Shown here: one piece after another, positions 1-11,573 of the stretch
Layout of the letters: each line of letters starts with the position of its first letter
How positions within the stretch are numbered: position 1 is the stretch's first letter
Origin: Torymus aiolomorphi
Lineage: Eukaryota > Arthropoda > Insecta > Hymenoptera > Torymidae
DNA length: 64,000 nt
Direction: 5' to 3'
NCBI GenBank assembly: GCA_036365515.1
Contig: CM070875.1
Coordinates: forward strand, 3,445,001 to 3,509,000
Notes under the pieces: generated by a model
Told to the model about the DNA's origin: nothing
The model's database searches: none
The model's input: only the letters and a program-made list of their open reading frames with translations
Position numbers and translations under genes: made by a program

Positions 1-864
1 AAATTCCCATTTTATAGTAAGTTTCTTTAATACCTTTAAAATACTCAAGAACAAGCTTGTGTTTGTCTTCGCAAAACTCATTCTATTTTTCAATCTATTA
101 AGGGGGCTAGACACCTTTTTTCTCTGCAATAAGAAGCCACATTTTAATACATAAATGTAAACTAATTATTTCATACTTTTTACATATAAAAGTGGGTATA
201 TTTACCTTACCTTAAAACTTTCTCCGATGGGCCTTTTATATGGTCCAGAACCATAGTCATCGATGAAACAAGTTTTTTCACTAACCGTAAGCTTTGAAAT
301 TTTCCTGTACATGGATTGACTCCAGATTTGAACTAAATTACTCCTGAATAGTATAATTCTCATATGAGTGTAGGGATTTTTGATCTAATGAGAACAAAAA
401 AATTGTACTGTTTTTCAAGAGTTTTTTTTTAATTTTTTTAAATCTTTTATATTTTTTCATAATTTTTCTGATGTAAAAATTTTTTCCGACATTTAATCCT
501 AAATTCCTACACTCATATGAGAATTATACTATTCAGGAGTAATTTAGTTAAAATCTGGAATCAATCCATCCACAGGAAAATTTCAAAGCTTACGGTTAGT
601 GAAAACACTTGTTTCATCGATGACTATGGTTCTGGACCATATAAAAGGCCCATCGGAGAAAGTTTTAAGGTAAGGTAAATATACCCACTTTTATATGTAA
701 AAAGTATGAAATAATTAGTTTACATTTATGTATTAAAATGTGACTTCTTATTGCAGAGAAAAAAGGTGTCTAGCCCCCTTAAATGGCCAAATAATATGAG
801 AAAAAGCGTTTCATCGGAAGCTAGAAACTAGACAAGAGAAATTCCCATTTTATAGCAAGTTTCT
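1..864. repeat. Large foldback element with flanking direct repeat
   Basis: Two near-identical inverted arms, about 98-376 and 507-782, face each other across a roughly 130-bp AT-rich spacer. The left arm begins TTAAGGGGGCTAGACACC and the right arm ends with its complement at 782. Outside the arms, a roughly 26-bp direct repeat beginning AAATTCCCATTTTATAG occurs at 1-26 and again at 839-864. The arms hold no open frame of note. This is a foldback or MITE-like non-autonomous element. The flanking repeat is too long for a usual target-site duplication, so it may belong to the element. The window edge at base 1 could hide more of the left side. Confidence 0.75.
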
Positions 865-1074
865 AATGTAAATGGTTAGTTATTAGTTATAAAATGTTTT
901 GAATTTCCATCAGGGTGTTGAAACAATAATTCATTCCTATAGCAATGCTGTCATTGACTTCAGATGAAACATCACTAAGTTATTGTTAAAAATGTAAAAA
1001 CATTACTATTACCAAAAAATCTAACTATTTATATCACTTTCAATCAAGTATATCGCAAATAAAGAAGTCATACG

Positions 1075-1617
1075 CCTTGGTAGAAATTTCTAAATCAGTA
1101 AATAGATAAGAAAAATAGCTAACTATTCGGTAGCGGTGAAACGATTATTTCGGTCACATTCCCCTTTTAATGGAGAGAACGCTACTTACGTAACCTCGAA
1201 ATGTTCGTCTAAATATTTCAGAGTAATTTAATCGTATAATTGAAAATACCTATTTAAAAACAATAGTTTACCTCAAGTGTAAATAAGAAGTACTAGTAAA
1301 GTTCATTATATAAACGAAAACTAGAAATTTTTTTACTCGATTCTGTCTCTCTCACTCCTCGCCACAATAACAAGTCTCTACAAGCAATTTCCTAACTAAA
1401 AAATAGACCAACTTTGATATTATCTTTTAAATACTCATAAATGAGCTAATCTAAATCTGTTGAAAAAACTTATTCTAATATGCGGCCTATTAACTCCCAA
1501 TGATCGGAAAAACTGTTACATCGATAGATATAGATGGCCAAGAAAAGTGTCTAGTTTTCGCCCATTATTTATGAAACTAGCTATTTATTAGATAAAAATA
1601 GAATCAATTACCCTAGG
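1075..1617. mobile_element. CCCTGGTAG-ended TIR element, diverged copy
   Basis: It starts CCTTGGTAGAAATT. Its internal sequence matches the better copy at 31981-32543 in order: a GCTAACTATT/GCTAATTAAT stretch near the start, and a GATTCTGTCTCTCTC block at about 1341-1355 that matches 32274. The right end is degenerate and is placed near 1617 from overall length and weak end similarity. It is non-coding. Other members of the family lie at 27091-30967 and 43188-43430. Confidence 0.5.
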
Positions 1618-4600
1618 ACGCAATCATCATCTATTACAAAAATTTTATTACAAAATACAATTAATTTACGAAATTTGAGTCGCAATTTATCACCCCGACC
1701 ATCTCAATCTTACCTCTTTTCAAAAAATCACCCAACTCCCTCAAAAACACGCAATTCAACCTTTTACACAGTCCCCCCCAAACGGCTCTCTCATTAAACC
1801 CTCCCCCCACCCCTCCTCCTCAAAAATCATAAAACACTTCGCGCCACCTTTATTACGCCCTCCCCCCTCCCATAAAAAAGCTCGGCATCGAATAATTCTT
1901 CCCTCCCCCTCCCCCACTCGTTTATCTCAGCGCCATAAACCAACACGCTGCTACCCGCCACCCACTCACCCGCACCTACAACGAGCACTGCGCCTGCACT
2001 AAGACGCACGCGCGCGCGCGAACAATGTCCCGGGCGCGTATTATTGCGCGCCCGCACTAAACCAAACAGCCAAGCGCGAGGCTTTCTCTCTCTCTCTCTC
2101 TCACTCGCGACAACAGTTGACCATACGTACACGTATGTATATATACGTACGTACACACAGAGCATACAGTGCCCGGGGTGGGCACGCAGGCGCAGTGAAA
2201 TTCGCGAAACGGCGCTCGCGAATTATTTATTTAACGCTCGCGCGCGGCTAGCGCCGGATGGCTTCGCAAACAGGAAACGTATAGCAGCAGCGAGCGGACT
2301 AATTGAAAGTATTCGATTAACCCTCCGGTACATATAGCTGCTGTATACGCACCTATAGTGGCCCTACCGTGCGATAATTACCGGCCGCCGGCGGCGGCGA
2401 CTCGCGCGGAGTCGTAAATTTTCGCGAGTAGAGCCGGTACCAGCAGCGACCCTTACACGACGATTGCTCCGGTCTATATGCGCTCAACGACGAATAAATA
2501 ACCGCGCGGAGAGACCGTTGCGAATTTCGCGCGAAACGCCGTTTAGGCGAGCTAGAAAGTTGATGGGATTTTGTATATAGCGCGGGAATTGGTTCTCGCT
2601 GTGCGTACTCTTTTTTAGGGCGCGAGGAAAAGAATTGGAGACGGAGAGAGGGGAATTAGCGAGCGTACAATCTAACTTAATTGTCAAGTTGATTTCGTGG
2701 AAATAGAGCGGACGAGCTGAGCGCGCGGCGTTGCAGCAGTTTGACGAATGGATCTGCGTCATTCGTTATGGGTTGACTGAATAATCTATGGCGGGTTAAT
2801 TGGTGGCGATTATGGGAGGGGTGGGTTGGGAAGGTTAGATTTTTTGCGTATTGGAGATATCAAATGAAGATTTGATAACCATTTTACGAAGAAAAATGTT
2901 ATTTCCTTTCTTTACGATAAAAAATTCGAATAAGGTATATAAAACAGCTTTCATTTTCCGTGCTGAATCAACTTGAAAGAAAGTGGTGCACTATATTCTT
3001 TTTATTTCCACCCGTCTTTCGAAAATTTCAACCGATTTTTTTTTCGCTAGATGGAGAAACAACACAAAGCGAACCCGTGCGTATAGTGAATCACACAAAA
3101 AGGAAAAAAAATTACAGTTTGCTTGTATAGAAAGTCGTATAGTTTTTCAGCATTATTTGTTCAATCAAATCGTAAATAAAGTATATATATACGCTGTGTA
3201 TTGACTCCCGTGCCCATAAATAAACTCGACGCCCGGGTATATACAAATATTTGAAAATTTTCAAAGTAGAACTGTAAATAATGAAATTGATTTTACAATT
3301 TACCCGCCATGTAAAGCAAACACAGTTTGCCGCAGTGCCTCATCTTATCCATCATTCAAATCTCCCAACAAAGCGGGCCGAGCTCATTCACAGAGCCGCA
3401 CTTCTCAGCGCAATCTTTATACACTTTATATATGCACGTAAAAAACGTTTCTTTAAAACAGCGCTAAATGACGAAAAAGCGCACAAATCCAACGAACTCC
3501 TCTCCAAGTATCATATAATGCGCCCACTTTCCTCGCGTATACAAAACCACTTCGGATTAAATGTATTAAAAACCACAACGGCGTCTAGCTTCCCGCGCGC
3601 AAACGACATCACACACATAATTCTTAAAAAACGAAAAAAAAGAAAAAGAAGAAAAAAAAAAGAACGAGAGACCGTGCCATGTCCCTCATACTCGCAAGTC
3701 TCTCTTAATCCGTACAAAGCGTCCCTTTCTTTCTCCGCCTCCGTATATAAAACGTTAACGAGATAAGCTCGGCACTCGGTCTCTCGTCCCCTCTCCCCTC
3801 TCGTATAACACGGAAAGATACGACTTTAAGACGCTCCGGCGCAAGAGAGAGAAATATGAGTTTGAATGGAACGCGCGCTCCAGCCGTGGCACACACACAC
3901 ACACATATACTGCTCATAAAGACCAATTAAAGCCAATTGTCCCACTTCTCCTCGCGCTCGAAGAGCAGAGCAAAGCAAATGGAATGCGTATTACAGCTGC
4001 GCGCGCGTGTCTTTCTGTCTCTTGTTCTTCGACTTACACACACGCGGAGCAGCGCGTTAAGCCAATATATATAAGTAAACGTGCAGTTTAGAGGAGGGTT
4101 GACACGTCATCGCGGCAATTCGAGAGATTCTCTTTCCCGGAATGCGCGAAACTACTCGTGTATATATATATATATACGCTATAAGTAAGCAAAACGGTTG
4201 ATTAGCCGCTACAGAGCGGAGGGGAAAAAAAGCGTACGCGCGCACGCGACAAAGAGCAATTGGCGTGACAAACATCATCGCGTGCTACTATATACCGCGT
4301 GTAAATTGAAATAACGCTGCTGCTGCTATAGTATTACACAAAAGCGAACGCGCGCAAGCAAGCGGGTAAATATAAGCAAACGGACGGTTGGGAGAGAGCG
4401 TGGCCGAATTTATTGCTCGCTTAATTAGCGGGCAAATAACGCGATTAATATGGCGAACGTTCTCGCCGCGCTCGCGCGCTTGTTTATACAATATGCACGC
4501 CAACCCTATGTGTATGTGAATGCGTGTACGCTCTCGAAATTCGAAAAGTCCGCGCGCGTTCCTTTACACAGAGCCGCTCGGTCGCGTGCATTTGCATCTC

Positions 4601-5803
4601 GTCGATTATTACTTGCTAATGAGCGAGTACGCGCGCGTTTACATGCGGCGAAAAATCGTTGTCCGCGTGTGTTTGCGCTTGAAAAAAGTTCGCGCGAACG
4701 TCACTGTGTGTATTTATTAATGGGCGAATGCGTATGCGGCTTTTTCAGCGAGTATATATACGTACAGCGCTGTGTGTTTCTGGGACGCATAGCGCCGTGA
4801 TTGCGGTGCGGGAGAGCTGGTTGATTTAATGGGATGCGGTGTTGACAGAGGTGTGCCTCCGCGCTGGAAGGTATAGGTAAATAAAATGATTTTAATGTTT
4901 GGAAAAAGGTGATTGGTTAATGGCGGCGGTGATTAAAAGTACCCGCAAGCTCTGCGCGTGCATTAATTTTGAACTGGGTCGAACGTGATTTCTTTCCGTT
5001 ATACTGCCGGTGTAATTTGAAGTAATTAATAATTGAAGGGGACGCGGATGTTTAATATAATTGAACGCGGAAAAGGATTGTATAACATGGAAATATATAG
5101 AGCTTTTGAAGCCACAGTTGTGCAGAAAAAGGGAAACGAGTATGTGGAAAAAAATAATTAGTTAATTCTACATTTTCTATACAGTTGATTTAACTGTAAA
5201 GTGGCAATTTCGTTTTACTTAAAAAAATATCGGTAGAATTTCCACTCTGAAATGTAAAATCTCCATTCTTAAAAAGTTGAATTTTTAATTTTTGAAAAGT
5301 AAGGTCCATTCATAAAAAGTGGAATTTCTATTTTGAAATATAGAATCTCCATGTTTGAAAAGTAGAATTTCCACTTTTGGAAAAATGAAATTATTACTTC
5401 ACGAATTGAATTAATTTTATACTATTTATTTTTTCTGTGTAAATGTCGTAAAAACTGCGGCTATAAGCCTTCCGTTGATTTCTCGAAACCAAAGTTAATT
5501 AACTTTATGAACGTGTCCGCAGGCGGGGGGAAGTCAAATAATGCAAAAGAGTGCGGTAAACGTCAATTAAATTGAATATTTCAAAGCCCACAGAGGGTGC
5601 GAGCGCGCGTTATACATTGTAAAAATAATGGCAATTAGAAAGTTAGTTTGCATTTGCGGAAGCGCGTGACGAAAAATTTTTCTCTACTTAATTTCGTACC
5701 TCCCTTTGTGTATATAGAGCCGTTCAAAACATTTTGACAATCAAATGAAACGTGTATTATTATTAACGCCACGCCTATTATTAAAAACTCTCATGTCTGT
5801 ATT

Positions 5804-5810
<7 letters not shown>

Positions 5811-5885
<75 letters not shown>
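5811..5885. repeat. (AT)n microsatellite
   Basis: A nearly pure AT dinucleotide run of about 75 bp. Translated frames over it are strings of alternating Ile and Tyr, which are artefacts. Confidence 0.95.
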
Positions 5886-5886
<1 letters not shown>

Positions 5887-6913
5887 GACATGTGTGTGTT
5901 TGTGTGGCTCTCGTCGCCGTAAAACACATCTCTCGGCGTGTTTGACGAAAAAGTATAATAAAATGCTCGTTCATTACGGGCGTGTTGTCATTGCTGCTTT
6001 TGCAAATGGATCCAATCCATTAGCCGCCCCTCACCGCCCGCCGATATTACGCCGCGTCCCTCTATTTCAATCATCTCTCATAAAAGTTATATATGTATAA
6101 ATCAAACGTAAGGGGGGAGATGAGTTTATTCGGGGAATTGAATCGACTGGCGGGAAAAAAGGCTCTTGACATTAAAGAGAAAAGATGATGTATTCCGATC
6201 GTTGATTGTCAATGTACAATGGAATCTGTAATAATATACACAACGCAAGCCAAGAATATATATATATACGTAAATGAGGATCGAATCATTGTACGTGATC
6301 TTTGCTGTATTAGCCGTTGTCATTGAATTACACGCGGGAAATAGAATCTGCATTTTGGCGAATTATTGACAGAAATCATTAGTTTCATTAACAACCGGGG
6401 GACGGGGGTGGTACATTCATGCGCTGTCTATACTGTGAACTCGTATTACACGAATTTAAAGGACAAATTACGATTTCCATCCGACAAATGCCCGTAACGC
6501 TAAATACCCCCGTGCGCCCCGCATATATCCTGTTTATTAGACATTCGTGCTGTTTGATTTTAATGACTGGTGTTAATTAATTAATGCAGAGTGTTATGAT
6601 TCTGTGGGCTTGGGTGCGGAAATTACATATAGGCGTGCAGAGTGTAAGGATCGCGAATGGACTCATTTGCAAAATAAACTGCCTGTGTTTCTACTGGATT
6701 TTATATCTGGTACATTGTAGCTATAGTAGAATATTATCAAAATACGAAATTTTTCAAAATTTCTAGAATTTATTAAATATTACGCAATTTAAATTCCACT
6801 TGTACCATCGACTATGATCTTGACTATGACCTCGACTATGACGATATTGATAAAAAAAATTATTATTATGGATTATGTTGTGAAACGAATCATCTTGTAC
6901 TCTTGTGTACAAG

Positions 6914-6916
<3 letters not shown>

Positions 6917-6953
<37 letters not shown>

Positions 6954-6979
6954 TGTGTGTGTGTGTGTGTGGGTGTGTG
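6917..6979. repeat. (GT)n microsatellite
   Basis: A GT run with a few interruptions (one TATG, one GGG). It abuts the left end of the TIR element at 6983, and GT-rich sequence resumes just after that element's right end. Confidence 0.9.
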
Positions 6980-6982
6980 TAA

Positions 6983-7909
6983 GGGAGAGTGGAGCAATCT
7001 TGTACACTTCATTTTAAAAAATTTTTTACTCTGTCGATTTTATGTAAAATCAATTATTCAGTCTACAGGAGTAAACTTTAAGGTTTCGAGAAACTGTGTA
7101 CATTTTTTTGGATGATTATATCATTAATTAATATTTTTACTTTGACATTAAAAAAAACGCTTTGTACAACTTCACCTCTCAGTAGGGGTCAAGTTGTACA
7201 CGGCTCGGGGTCAACTTGGACATTCATTTAAGATCACTTAAATCCATTCATAAAAATAAAGCAAAGCTATGTAGCCTATTTTCATTACTTACTATACTTA
7301 TTTATACCTTTAATTAAGCAAAATTAAAAATTTTCAAGCAAAATTATAAATTTTAAAATTGACGTGCTATTAAGTACTGACAACGCATAACGATTGAAAA
7401 TCGATTTCATGTGCTAGCGACAAATGGTACTATAACCTCGTTGATCGCTTCACGCACGTCATTGAGGTCACTGACAGCGTTTGATGACCGTCGGCGGTAC
7501 CGGCGCACCATGAAAATGCTGTGAAAAATTCAAATTGACATTTTTCGGGATCGCCCCTATTGTTTTGTACAACTTGACCCTAAGGATAAAAAAATCTTTA
7601 AATATAGATATTCTATTCATTGTAAACCTTATCGATCTAATTTTTATGCCAAATTGTCAGTTTTTGTGTGTTCAAAACGGTGAAAAAGTTGATGTGAGTT
7701 CGCTGCGTCCCTGGTAATTTTGTACGCTGTTTCTGCAGACCTGTTAAAAATTCAAAAAAGGCCGCAGCCAATCAAAAAGGTTTGCCAAATATGTTTTGTA
7801 TCTAAATATTTATGTCTACCTTACAAAACAGAAGGAGAAAACCAATTTACAAAAAAGATATTTGATTTTTTAAAGATCGCTCCATATACAATATAGCTCC
7901 ACTCTACCC
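6983..7909. mobile_element. TIR element ending AGGGAGAGTGGAGC / GCTCCACTCTACCC
   Basis: The left end reads AGGGAGAGTGGAGCAATCTT. The right end, read on the other strand, gives GGGTAGAGTGGAGCTATATT. TA lies at both borders, fitting a TA target-site duplication. Internal words of the type GTACAACTTGACCC recur in both orientations (about 7164-7210 and 7566-7581), giving sub-terminal inverted repeats. There is no transposase frame. It is probably a non-autonomous element of a TA-targeting superfamily (Tc1/mariner-like); that class is inferred from the TA alone. Confidence 0.6.
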
Positions 7910-8115
7910 TATGTGTGTGGATAAGCGAGCACGAATTATTAAGTTAGCTTTGGCATTTCACGAGAAATTTACAATGTGTTTACGATCTTTTATTTTAAAA
8001 TATACTTTGAAACCAGCGTACGAAAAAGAAATTTCGAAACTAAATCCAATCCTATCGACTATATTTTGCTAACAAAAACTAACCACAGCCCCGACTCCTC
8101 TTCCACGTGTTTCAG

Positions 8116-8400
8116 GTCGCGCGAACACGAATGGCAGCCAGCCGAAGGTGCTCAAGCTGCACGTGCCGCAGATCGTGGATCCACGAAGCGTCCGGGTCGA
8201 GCTGCGCTGCGAGTATGACCTCTGCGGGCACGACCTTTACTCGGTGAACTGGCATCGCAACAACAAAGAGCTGTTCAGGTACACACCGAGCCTCCATCCC
8301 AAAAGGCTCGCCTACTCCGATGGCGGTGTCAATGTCAGCCTCGAGGAGAGCGACGGACAGAGGCTCGTGCTGCTCGGTCATCAGCAGGATTTGTGGAAAA
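8116..8400 (+). CDS. beat: Beaten-path-like gene, first Ig-domain exon
   Basis: This exon encodes the start of the first immunoglobulin domain of a Beat-family protein. Beat proteins are secreted or surface-tethered neuronal ligands that bind Side-family receptors during axon guidance. Visible are the HVPQIVDPRSVRVELRC strand with the first Ig cysteine, the family-typical CEYDL...LYSVNWHRNNKELFRY block (Trp in the Ig core), and a GGVNVSLEESDGQRLVLLG strand. A TTTCAG acceptor precedes 8116 and a GTGAGT donor follows 8400. The exon starts with two bases of a split codon and ends with one base, which fits the next exon exactly. No signal peptide is present, so at least one upstream exon is missing. 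The paralogue within the Beat family is not assigned. Confidence 0.9.
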
Positions 8401-8639
8401 GTGAGTTTATACATGGGTTTTAGAAGTTTTGGGTGGAGGAATTTTTGAGTGTTATGGTTTCTGTGAAGGATACAAGAAATGATGTTAAAGTTTGAGTTTA
8501 GGTGGCTCTGGCGAATTAGCGAAATTGATAAAGTAAGAACTACGAAAAGGGGAAAAATACTTATTAAAAGTGTGAATTGTCAGCTTTCTATTGGAATTTT
8601 TTAAAACTTGCTTTTATGTCTTGATTTGCGAGCGTTTTG

Positions 8640-9370
8640 TATTGTCCGCCTCAGGGTGTGAAAAAATTATATTTGTATCGTGGTCAAAAAATAGTGTTTA
8701 TATCTCGAACGTAAACTTCCACGCTACGAGCGTTGATCACCGTGTCTGAGGACTGGCCAAGCCTTTTTCGCGATAGATACAAAATAGTAGTTTTTTTATC
8801 TAGGGCGTAAAATCGAATTTTACGCCTCGAGTGTCGCGCGATCATCACGGGGGCGGAAACCTTACGCCCGAGAAACAATATTTTTTGATTGAGTAGGCAC
8901 AACTATTTTACTTATTGTTTTGTGGGCGTAAAATGCTTCTTTTACTTTACGCCCCTGGGTACGTCAAACTGGCATTTTACGTCTGCAAAACAAGGCGTAA
9001 TTGTACATTATGTAACAAGGGACTAAAGTCGTAGATTATCCCCGCAGGTGAGTTTACCACCCAAGGGAATGATCGACTTTAGTCCCGTGTACCATATAGT
9101 ACTTTATTCCCATCTCCATTGTGGCCACTTTATAGATTTGAAAAGTTATTTTGTATTTATGTGTTATAAGTTGGTTAGTTTTAACCAAAGTCACCATAAA
9201 CGTAAAAAATTAGACTATGATACTTTATTCCCGCCTATGCGGGAATCAGGCGCGACTTTTGCCCTGCTTTTCAGGCTATAAAGTGGCCATTATATAGTGG
9301 AGATGGGAATAAAATCGTTATCTTACGCCTACTGCATCAAAAGCACTATTTTGAGGGAATGAAAGGGTTA
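8640..9370. repeat. Inverted-repeat cluster in a beat-like intron
   Basis: Several nested inverted repeats lie together. GGCGTAAAAT and its complement flank a tiny loop near 8803-8826 and again at 8932-8957. GGGACTAAAGTCG at 9018 pairs with CGACTTTAGTCCC at 9073. A block around 9101-9136 (TTTATTCCCATCTCC...GTGGCCACTTTATAG) pairs with its complement at 9282-9319. The arrangement looks like one or more degenerate foldback transposons inside the intron. No coding capacity was seen. Confidence 0.6.
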
Positions 9371-9955
9371 ACGACAACACGAAATAGAGAGAGCATATCA
9401 TTAATATCATTGAAAAGAAGTATTAAATATTAATAATTAAAAGTCAGTGTTTACACTTTTCATGTCAGGTTACCAATTTTCTCTGAAGATTTTTTATTAA
9501 TCAATCACTGTTTCAATATTTGAGATAAAATACGTGAAATTTTCAAATTGAAAGAAGTAATTGAAAATCCAAATAAATTCAATAAATTCGATATGACACA
9601 TGGATATAATTACTTACTTTTAAAATAAGTATTTAAATGGATTAATCAAAATTTTTCACATCATTACAACATCTCCAAATCCATACCTTTAACCACAATA
9701 ACAAAACAGCTTCCAACCCCACATCCGCTTCACAAAAACCCCTTCCTAACCCCACGATAATCCCAAATCAAACCTTCCTTATCACCATCCCCTATCCCTC
9801 CTTCACCACCTCCTCAACCCCATCATCATCACCGTTCCTCAATCCCTTCCTTCCCCCCTATCTCCAAAAATCTCTGCGACGACCCAACACAGCATCACCC
9901 ATTACATTCACCGACTCTCAAAGACACGTCGCGGCGTTTCGCTTCTCCTTCGCAG

Positions 9956-10182
9956 ACATGCGGGCTTACGAGGGCTCGTACATGTGCGAGGTTTCCACGG
10001 AGAAGACCTTCCAGACCGACTACGCCTGGGCCAACGTCAGCGTGGCCATACTGCCCCAGAACGAGCCCGTGCTCGAGGGCGTGCAGCCCTACTATCAGGT
10101 GGGCGAGCAGCTCGAGGCTGTCTGCACCTCCGGACCGAGTCTGCCACCCGCCGAGATCACGTTCTACCTCAATAAGGACAAG
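9956..10182 (+). CDS. beat: Beaten-path-like gene, second Ig-region exon
   Basis: This exon completes Ig domain 1 and starts Ig domain 2. MRAYEGSYMCEVS carries the second Ig cysteine in the usual Tyr-x-Cys setting. The family-typical linker of the form VAILPQNEP...GVQPYYQVGEQLEAVC follows, with the first cysteine of domain 2, then SGPSLPPAEITFYLNKDK. The acceptor is TCGCAG before 9956 and the donor GTATGA after 10182. Joined to the previous exon, the split codon reads Asn and the frame stays open; the exon ends on a complete codon. The first intron (8401-9955) holds the inverted-repeat cluster; the second (10183-13718) is 3.5 kb. Confidence 0.9.
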
Positions 10183-11532
10183 GTATGATGATGATGGGGA
10201 TGGGTATTCTCGTGTCAAATGGGATATATATAGTGGATGATGATGTTTTTTGGGTTTGAATTCTGTATAATGGGGTGAAGCGAGCGCCTGGGGGGGGGGG
10301 GGGGGGCGCTTTTTAATATCGAATAACTTTTGGAAACAGTAAAATTTTTTAATCTGTCAATGAAGTTTTCAAGCGCACTAATAAATAAGTAGGAAACTAT
10401 AGCTACATCTTTTGTAACTTGTTTATTTTGAGCGATATCCTAATTATAAAATCTGCTTGGTTTACCCCAAAGGTGTTTACGGCATTTTACGGTACTATGT
10501 TTGATATTGTTAATGAGAAACGTAATCATATTCTTATGAGACGTACTACAATTTGGTAAATTTTTGTTTATAATAGCTTTTTTTACTGGAAAATTTTTAT
10601 CCGTGTTGGTTTTCGTTATTCGGAGAATAGAAAAGTGGAAAGATTTGCGATGGAAAATAATATTTTCGAAATGGGAAAATTTTTAGGATTTTTTTGTGTT
10701 TTAGAGAGAAAAAATTGTACGGTATAGTTTTATCCTAAGTAGAACTAGACGTAGAAGTATTTGCTATACTGATAAATTAAAAAGTTACTTTCAATTCAAA
10801 TCATTAACGGATATTCAAGAATCTTAAAACTATGAAACTTTTAATACACTCTAAAAAGCTTTAAACAAAAAGGACCATAAACTTCAACTTCGTGCTTTCG
10901 AAATACTTTTCACATCAAACAAAAACTTCCATTGCGCGAGAGAACGTAAAACTAATTTCAAAATTGAAATTTTCGCTCCACATGTAAAATTAAAGGGCTT
11001 CTAAAAAGCCAGCTTACATAGCGCACGCGCTAGAAATTACCTCCATTCCCCTTCTCCAGCACCCACCACAATACCGAGCGCAGCAATCCCATCAACGCAA
11101 AAACTACAACATTCGAAATCATATACGGCGCAGCGTAATTAAATAACCCTCTCCCCCGCTGCAGTATTAATAACGCATTAAAGTAAATTCCAGACGCGCG
11201 CGCTCACACACAATACCCCAGCAGCTTCGTCAGAATCCCCGCTGCTCTCGAAATATAGAAAAAAAAGAAGAAGTGAAAGAAGAAGAAACAGCTCGTACAT
11301 CGCGGATGCCGCCCACGCGATATAATCAACTAATACGCGCGCGTGTAACTTTCGACATTAATCGACGAACTCGACGATTTATTACCAAGCGCTGCTGTTG
11401 TACGCACGCGCGCACGCGCGCCTTCTAATCCTTCCGTTGGCCAGCTAGGGAACAACTTTTCGCGAAACTCGACACCCCGCAATCATTTCCACATCCGCGC
11501 GCCCCTCTCTGCCATATGTCGAGGGGGAAAAG

Positions 11533-11573
<41 letters not shown>

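Larger units (their letters stand above)
1618..6982. other. Gene-free stretch, GC-rich then AT-rich
   Basis: I find no exon or RNA gene here. 1700-4850 is rich in CpG and short CG repeats, with a CT run at about 2083-2102. Open frames in it are low-complexity and look like chance products of base composition. About 5119-5445 holds a degenerate repeat built from GTGGAATTT/AAATTCCAC-like words, possibly an old MITE. The signal-peptide exon of the downstream beat-like gene could lie here or further upstream, but I could not identify it. Confidence 0.5.
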
